A stretch of 20,601 nt of DNA from Phycisphaerae bacterium. GTDB lineage: Bacteria; Planctomycetota; Phycisphaerae; Phycisphaerales; SM1A02. Numbering within the stretch: the first letter of the stretch is position 1; every line of letters begins with the position of its first letter. Positions 16,168 through 20,601 of this stretch are shown piece after piece. The notes under the pieces are model-generated. The model was not told the origin of the DNA. It was given only the letters and a program-made list of their open reading frames with translations, and did no database searches. Location of the stretch: positions 1 to 20,601 of the forward strand of contig JABJDN010000190.1 in NCBI GenBank assembly GCA_018665385.1. Reading direction: 5' to 3'. The position numbers and the translations under genes are program-made.

Positions 16168-16866
16168 CTAAGAATCCGAAGTGGTGCGTTGTTCGATACG
16201 CTTTTCTGAGGTAGTGAGAACAATGCGATTCACGAAGATCGACGGAGTGTGCACTTGGTCAGGATTAAACGTGCCAACCGGTACGATTTCTTCTACCTCT
16301 GCAATAGTTATTTTGCCAGAAGAGGCAACCATTGGATTAAAATTCCGAGCAGTTTTTCGGTAGATCAAATTGCCAGCTTCGTCTGCTTTCCAAGCTTTGA
16401 CAAGCGAAACATCAGCAACGATCCCACGTTCTAAGATGTACATTTCTCCATCAAATTCCTTTGATTCTTTGCCTTCTGCAACAACAGTGCCAACGCCTGT
16501 TTTTGTATAGAAGCCTGGGATGCCAGCGCCGCCCGCTCTGAGTCGCTCAGCTAGTGTTCCTTGAGGGCAGAATTCAATTTCTAATTCTTTTGCCATAAAT
16601 TGACGTTCAAACTCAGCATTTTCGCCAACGTAGGAACTCATCATTTTTTTAATCTGTTTAGTTTGCAGGAGGAGCCCAAGTCCCCACTCGTCAACACCTG
16701 CGTTGTTGGATACACATGTTAGGTTTTGTACTTCGCTGTCTCGAAGTGCAACAATGAGTTGTTCGGGTATTCCGCATAGCCCAAAGCCGCCAACGGCTAC
16801 TGTCATGTCATCAAAAAGAAGGCCTTCTAATGTATCTTTAGGGGTGTTGTAAATCTTGCTAGGCAT
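16168..16866 (-). CDS. 3-oxoacid/acetoacetate CoA-transferase, subunit A
   Basis: The A (alpha) subunit of a family I CoA-transferase of the ScoA/AtoD type, which moves CoA between succinate or acetate and a 3-keto acid in the cytoplasm. At 232 residues it has the normal length. Family motifs are VAVGGFGLCGIPEQLI (23-38), CVSNNAGVDEWGLG (51-64), KMMSSYVGEN (74-83), GTLAERLRAGGAGIPGFYT (103-121) and RKTARNFNPMVA (170-181). I chose the ATG at 16866, which gives the family's usual start; a GTG six codons upstream is also in frame, and neither has a good ribosome binding site. The B subunit, which carries the catalytic glutamate in this family and is normally encoded next door, is absent from this window. 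The exact acyl substrate cannot be told from subunit A. Confidence 0.9.
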   Translation of the reverse strand: MPSKIYNTPKDTLEGLLFDDMTVAVGGFGLCGIPEQLIVALRDSEVQNLTCVSNNAGVDEWGLGLLLQTKQIKKMMSSYVGENAEFERQFMAKELEIEFCPQGTLAERLRAGGAGIPGFYTKTGVGTVVAEGKESKEFDGEMYILERGIVADVSLVKAWKADEAGNLIYRKTARNFNPMVASSGKITIAEVEEIVPVGTFNPDQVHTPSIFVNRIVLTTSEKRIEQRTTSDS

Positions 16867-16905
16867 GCATGCATCATACGACACAAGGGTAACGCTCGCT
16901 TGCTT

Positions 16906-18228
16906 TTAGCCTTGCCTTATCCACTTTGCAAGTTGTAAAATGCTCGGCGGTTTTCCTTGCATCAAGACTCCAATACGGAAGATTCTTGCGCACATCCAAA
17001 TCATAGCTACAACCGACACAATGCCAACGCCAATGGAAAGAACAATCTGCCATATTGCAATCGGTTCTGTAGATGCAGTTACTCTTAGAATCATGACAAA
17101 GGGCAATAAAGGAGGTGTAAAGCTCGTAATAGTTGCAAGCATTCCATTTGGATGTTCGCTTAGAACTGGCCAGATAATCATAGGTATAACCATGACAAGC
17201 ATGATCGGACCCATGAGTGATTGTGCATCTCGTAGTTCATTTACTGCGCTGCCAACTGCTGCCATGATAGTTGCAATCATGAAGTAAGCAATAACAAAGT
17301 AAATCGCAAAAAGAACCAGATGTAGAACAGGGACTAGGTCTCCTAGTGCGAATGCAAGGAGGCCCGCCATGACAGCCGAGCCATACATTAATAGTATGAC
17401 TGCGCTTACTCCCGCTTGACCCAGAATTTTTCCCCCTAACAATTGCATAGGGCTGACAGCGCTTAGGAGCACTTCCATTACCTTGTTGCTTTTTTCTTCG
17501 ATTGTTGTTGTCAATAAATATTGACCACTGGTGAATGTAGCAATCCAGAGAAGCATCATAAACGCCATCGGAATAATTCGACGTGCGATTTCGTTGTCTT
17601 GAATTTCTGCGCCATCGTTTGATAATCTTGTCGCAGTTGCCCGTGGCCGTCTGATTAAATCACGAATAGCAGCGGGGTTGTGCGAGAGGCGTTTTAGTCG
17701 AGCATCGACGACCGCTCTGGAAGTCGCTGAAGTCAGAATGTCAGTATGGTTCGGCGAAAAACTACTGGGAATAAAAATTTCAATTTTGTCTTCGTTGCCA
17801 TTCTGCGTAACAGTTGAATCCGGAACCACGATAACACCTTTGTATATGCCGTCGCGAACTTGCGCTTTTATCGAGTCTAATTCACTGGGATTTCCTTCGA
17901 TTATTGTTATATCGCTCTTTGGCGCAGTGGCTAAAAGTGCAGAGGCAATTGGGTCATTTGTAATAGCATCAGGCAATTTTTCTAACACTTCGGTAAGCGT
18001 CGTGTTGCCTCGTTCAATTTGAATTGTAATTTCTTCTAAAACATCGTCTTCTGCTAGAACAACAACTGTGCCAACAAGCGGAGTATTGTTGGATTCAGTA
18101 AGTAACGGGACTACAACGATAAACAAGCCCATCATGAGCAGCGGCATGACAATAGCGCCAAACAAAAATGCTTTAGTCATCGCGGTATGTTTGAATTCTC
18201 GCCAGGCGACTGTAAGTGCTTTACGCAT
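16906..18228 (-). CDS. ABC-2 type transporter permease (NatB-like)
   Basis: The membrane half of an ABC exporter, 440 residues. The cytoplasmic start MRKALTVAWREFKHTAMTKAF is characteristic of NatB-type permeases. Helix 1 is at about residues 20-42. A large extracytoplasmic domain of about 170 residues follows. Five further hydrophobic segments make up the second half, with the conserved EEKSNKVMEVLLSAVSPMQLLGGKILG block between the second and third helices. I chose the ATG at 18228, which overlaps the ATPase stop by eight bases and has GGA upstream; an ATG at 18252 would lie deeper inside the ATPase gene. NatAB of Bacillus exports sodium, but the family is broad, so substrate is not assigned. 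Confidence 0.88.
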   Translation of the reverse strand: MRKALTVAWREFKHTAMTKAFLFGAIVMPLLMMGLFIVVVPLLTESNNTPLVGTVVVLAEDDVLEEITIQIERGNTTLTEVLEKLPDAITNDPIASALLATAPKSDITIIEGNPSELDSIKAQVRDGIYKGVIVVPDSTVTQNGNEDKIEIFIPSSFSPNHTDILTSATSRAVVDARLKRLSHNPAAIRDLIRRPRATATRLSNDGAEIQDNEIARRIIPMAFMMLLWIATFTSGQYLLTTTIEEKSNKVMEVLLSAVSPMQLLGGKILGQAGVSAVILLMYGSAVMAGLLAFALGDLVPVLHLVLFAIYFVIAYFMIATIMAAVGSAVNELRDAQSLMGPIMLVMVIPMIIWPVLSEHPNGMLATITSFTPPLLPFVMILRVTASTEPIAIWQIVLSIGVGIVSVVAMIWMCARIFRIGVLMQGKPPSILQLAKWIRQG

Positions 18229-19171
18229 GGTGTAATTCCGTTCGTACTGCATCTGCAGCCTCAGTTCCTCTGCTTCGAACTACTTGTTCGATAAAGATTT
18301 CATCTAAACTTGGTTTCGCTACTCTTGCTGATAAGACTGGCACTTTTGCAACAATTTCTTGTAGAACTGCTGTGGGGTCAGCATTGTCGGTAATCCGCAA
18401 GTTGAAACTTGTATTTGTCTTGCCAGCAGAAACACTTTCAACTCCAGGGAGTGAAGTAAAGTTAGCACTTGAGTCAACTGGTTCAATTGTCAGAACTTTC
18501 GGGTCGAATTGCGCTTGAATGGAAGCAAGTGAACCGTCAAGAACTTTATACCCCTGGTCAATCATGATAATTCTGTCGCAGATTTGTTCCGCCTGGTGCA
18601 ACACATGCGTGGAAAACAGAATGGTTTTTCCTTCCGCATGTAAATCATGGATGATAGATCCTATCACTTGCGCATTCATTGGGTCAAGGCCAGAGAATGG
18701 CTCATCAAGGATGATGAGTTCTGGATCGTGAATAATTGCCGCTAAGAATTGCACTTTTTGTTGCATGCCCTTGCTGAGCTCTTCGCACTTTTTGTTTTCT
18801 ACTTCTGGCAATTCGATTCTCTCAAGCCATGTACGGATTGTTTTACGAAGCGATGCGCCGTGCATGCCTTTTAAATTCGCGATATATTCAACGAATTGTA
18901 GTACTTTCATTTTTCGATAAACACCACGTTCTTCAGGCAGATACCCAATGCGATCTTTCGAGGCAAGTGCTGTTGCGCCAAAGACTTGTATGTCGCCTTG
19001 GTCTGCGTGAATAATGGACATAATCATGCGTATAGTTGTACTTTTTCCAGCTCCATTCGGTCCAAGAAACCCACACATCGAACCTTCTGGGATTTGGAGG
19101 TTTAAGTCGTTTACGGCTCGGGTTTCTCCAAATGCTTTTGATACATTCGTAAGGTCTATTGCAATGCTCAT
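18221..19171 (-). CDS. ABC transporter ATP-binding protein (NatA-like)
   Basis: The ATPase half of the exporter encoded next to it, 316 residues. Motifs are complete: Walker A GPNGAGKSTT (37-46), the signature LSKGMQQKVQF (132-142, a Lys variant of LSGGQ normal in this subfamily), Walker B LIILDEPFSGLDP (152-164) and the switch His in FSTHV (186-190). The segment YLPEERGVYRKMKV (77-90) is typical of NatA-type proteins. Residues 225-300 form the extra C-terminal domain of this group, ending in VAKPSLDEIFIEQVV. It starts inside the stop of the upstream gene (ATGA) and its end overlaps the permease start, so the three genes are coupled. Confidence 0.94.
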   Translation of the reverse strand: MSIAIDLTNVSKAFGETRAVNDLNLQIPEGSMCGFLGPNGAGKSTTIRMIMSIIHADQGDIQVFGATALASKDRIGYLPEERGVYRKMKVLQFVEYIANLKGMHGASLRKTIRTWLERIELPEVENKKCEELSKGMQQKVQFLAAIIHDPELIILDEPFSGLDPMNAQVIGSIIHDLHAEGKTILFSTHVLHQAEQICDRIIMIDQGYKVLDGSLASIQAQFDPKVLTIEPVDSSANFTSLPGVESVSAGKTNTSFNLRITDNADPTAVLQEIVAKVPVLSARVAKPSLDEIFIEQVVRSRGTEAADAVRTELHHA

Positions 19172-19950
19172 TCTTCTTCTTCTTCTTTTAATGCAGTGAT
19201 TTGCTCAGGCAATTCAAAGAGGCTATTTTTTGCTGTATCAAGGACTATCCTATCAATCTTAAAAATTACTTCGTTGTCTTTACCTTGGCTAAAAACGATT
19301 TCATGGAACAGGAGAAGTTTACCAACGTGTTCCCAACTTCTGAAGTACACATCGAGTGTGATATCTCCAGCATTGGTTCGCTCGGTTGTTCGCCTTCCAC
19401 GTGGGTGGTGTGTCGCCGTTGAAAAAAAAGCAATTTCTGTATTTGAGTCATCTGGATTAATGCGTAGTTTCCAGCAATTTTCACCGTCAAACACTTCTTC
19501 GCCAAGGAACGTAGTTGTATGTAATGCAGTTGGTAAAGTTGTAAACCATTCAAGCCAATTTGTTTGGCGTACTTTTGTAGAAAGAGCTTGGTCGGAAATA
19601 ATATCCCATGTCGCTTCGTTTTGTCCGTTTAAAGTTTGTTCCCAGGCGGTAGAACCATCTGAACCAAACCTAGATTGTCCAACTCCAAGATACGTAAGGA
19701 CGCCAAGGACTTTTCCACCTTTTTTTGTCGCAAGATCTATCTCAACTGCGGGCTTGCCATCCGGAAGTCGCATTACGCCATGCAATTGAAAAGAGGTGAT
19801 TTTATTCAGCGATTTTCGGCCGCCAATAGATTGAATGGCTCGCTCAAAAATAAGCTCTGGAGTTTGCACGCTTGTTGACTCTGTATTGCTCTGTGCGAAT
19901 GAGGCGCATCCGAAGGAGAAGGCAAGAATTACAGATAAAAGGTTGAACAT
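19168..19950 (-). CDS. Exported LolA/LolB-fold-like protein
   Basis: A 260-residue periplasmic protein. The signal peptide (residues 1-20 from the chosen ATG) ends near SFAQ. After it, ERAIQSIGGRKSLNKITSFQLHGVMRL is a pattern common in proteins annotated as outer membrane lipoprotein-sorting-like, in which a short helix leads into a half-barrel of antiparallel strands. Later segments (GSDGSTAWEQT, GENCWKLRINPDD, DITLDVYFRSW, FKIDRIVLDT) fit that half-barrel. The C-terminus is a run of Glu residues encoded by repeated TTC on the plus strand. I chose the ATG at 19950 with AAGAAG ahead; a GTG two codons upstream is possible. Coupled to the ABC exporter genes, it may bind a hydrophobic substrate they move, but this is only inference from position and fold. 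Confidence 0.72.
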   Translation of the reverse strand: MFNLLSVILAFSFGCASFAQSNTESTSVQTPELIFERAIQSIGGRKSLNKITSFQLHGVMRLPDGKPAVEIDLATKKGGKVLGVLTYLGVGQSRFGSDGSTAWEQTLNGQNEATWDIISDQALSTKVRQTNWLEWFTTLPTALHTTTFLGEEVFDGENCWKLRINPDDSNTEIAFFSTATHHPRGRRTTERTNAGDITLDVYFRSWEHVGKLLLFHEIVFSQGKDNEVIFKIDRIVLDTAKNSLFELPEQITALKEEEEE

Positions 19951-19964
19951 CTTCACTTCTTTAT

Positions 19965-19993
19965 CTTATATTCTTTCCCCCTTTGCATGTCAA
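19965..19993 (-). promoter_or_regulatory. Sigma70-type promoter of the LolA-like/ABC exporter operon
   Basis: On the minus strand a perfect -35 TTGACA (19988-19993) is followed after exactly 17 bases by TATAAG (19965-19970), five of six to consensus. Transcription would start near 19958, leaving a leader of only about eight bases before the ATG at 19950. The intergenic region to the divergent metH gene is 114 bases. Confidence 0.65.
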
Positions 19994-20064
19994 AAAAGCC
20001 TTTATCCATTTATCCGGATATATGGTTGAATGAAAACTCTAAGTCGAGTACCGTACGCACCACT

Positions 20065-20601
20065 ATGGCAAAGCATATTTGTGAAGCAATACATACTGGC
20101 GTGTTCGTCTTAGATGGTGGCATGGGAACCGCAGTGCAAGCGATCGATACTGATATCGATCGCGATTATCTCGGCAGAGAAAATTGCACAGATATTCTTA
20201 CAAAGAGCCGCCCTGATTTGGTGAGACAAATTCATGATTCTTTTTTAGATGCTGGTGTGGATGCAATTGAAACGAATACATTCGGCGCGAACAGGTTGGT
20301 GCTTTCTGAGTTTGACGAAGAAGCATCAACGTGGGCACACGAACTCAACGTGCAATCTGCAATAATCGCAAGGGAGGCATGCGATGGAGCGGAAGGTGAT
20401 CGTTTTGTCCTTGGTTCCATGGGACCGGGAACCAAACTCATCACACTTGGGCAAACTACTTGGGAGGTAATGCTTGCGTCGTATACAGAACAAGCTGACG
20501 GATTGATTGAAGGAGGGGTAGATGCCTTTCTCATTGAAACATGCCAAGACTTACTTCAAGTGAAATGCGCAATCAATGCGTGCATGGATGCCCTCAAAGC
20601 C
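20065..20601 (+). CDS. metH: Methionine synthase (MetH), N-terminal homocysteine-binding domain, cut by the window end
   Basis: The first 179 residues of a cobalamin-dependent methionine synthase, which transfers methyl from methyltetrahydrofolate to homocysteine in the cytoplasm. Visible motifs of the homocysteine S-methyltransferase barrel are VFVLDGGMGTAVQ (13-25), GRENCTDIL (37-45), DAGVDAIETNTFGANRL (62-78), LGSMGPGTKL (116-125) and GGVDAFLIETCQD (149-161). The zinc-binding cysteines lie further on, beyond the edge. I chose the ATG at 20065, which places DGGMGT about as far from the start as in Escherichia coli MetH. An in-frame ATG at 19987 would add 26 residues but overlaps the -35 box of the divergent promoter; neither has a clear Shine-Dalgarno. 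A shorter homocysteine methyltransferase/reductase fusion cannot be excluded from this part alone. Confidence 0.87.
   Translation, partial: MAKHICEAIHTGVFVLDGGMGTAVQAIDTDIDRDYLGRENCTDILTKSRPDLVRQIHDSFLDAGVDAIETNTFGANRLVLSEFDEEASTWAHELNVQSAIIAREACDGAEGDRFVLGSMGPGTKLITLGQTTWEVMLASYTEQADGLIEGGVDAFLIETCQDLLQVKCAINACMDALKA

Noticed and set aside
16863..16874. Alternating GCATGCATGC palindrome at the CoA-transferase start
   Set aside because: Very short and of a kind expected by chance; no partner site or known operator match.
19196..19789. Plus-strand open frame of 197 codons
   Set aside because: Antisense of the LolA-like gene, which has a signal peptide, promoter and coupling to the ABC genes.
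20232..20534. Minus-strand open frame opposite metH
   Set aside because: The plus strand gives an unmistakable homocysteine-binding domain over the same bases.

Overview
The window looks like the chromosome of a Gram-negative-type (diderm), probably marine, bacterium of moderate GC content (judged by eye, not calculated). Gene content and protein style point to Planctomycetes, perhaps a Phycisphaerae-like lineage. The reasons are a type II secretion (T2SS) gene set with PilM/N/O/P-flavoured inner-membrane parts, a POT-family transporter carrying a pseudopilin-like insert, and a MetH N-terminus of the kind I associate with that phylum. This placement is inference from pattern recognition, not a search. 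Nothing in the window looks mobile: I saw no insertion sequences, tRNA, rRNA or CRISPR.

Layout. At the left edge, on the plus strand, is the C-terminal part of a POT/PTR2 peptide transporter (2-1096). Everything from 1118 to 19950 is on the minus strand and reads right to left. First comes a LolA-fold periplasmic protein, an ABC ATPase and an ABC-2 permease, coupled by short overlaps and driven by a good sigma70-type promoter at 19965-19993. Then comes a lone CoA-transferase A subunit (16168-16866). Next is the T2SS block: an unknown exported helical protein, gspE, gspF, gspG, gspH, gspI, gspJ, gspK, a PilM/PilN-type gspL, a PilO-type gspM and a PilP/GspC-type gene, ending at a perfect 14-bp hairpin (4956-4988). 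The secretin gspD and a lipoprotein gene form a last unit (4825-1118). At the right edge, on the plus strand, the homocysteine-binding N-terminus of methionine synthase MetH runs off the window.

How it works together. GspE (ATPase), GspF, GspL, GspM and the PilP/GspC-like protein would form the inner-membrane assembly platform. GspG would be the major pseudopilin and GspH, I, J and K the minor pseudopilins at the tip. GspD would be the outer-membrane channel. From gspG to the gspC-like gene the reading frames touch or overlap (ATGA, TAATG, ATGGTAA, or a 2-nt gap), the signature of one translationally coupled operon. The prepilin peptidase (GspO/PilD), needed to process five of these proteins, is not in the window. 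Two conserved-looking but unrecognised exported proteins bracket the system: one starts the operon, the other follows the secretin.

Most worth a second look: a GspG-like globular domain inserted in the periplasmic loop between the last two helices of the POT transporter; minor pseudopilins with altered processing residues (Ala at -1 in GspH, Asp at +5 in GspI); a secretin that appears to have one more N-domain than usual; and a CoA-transferase A subunit without its catalytic B partner.
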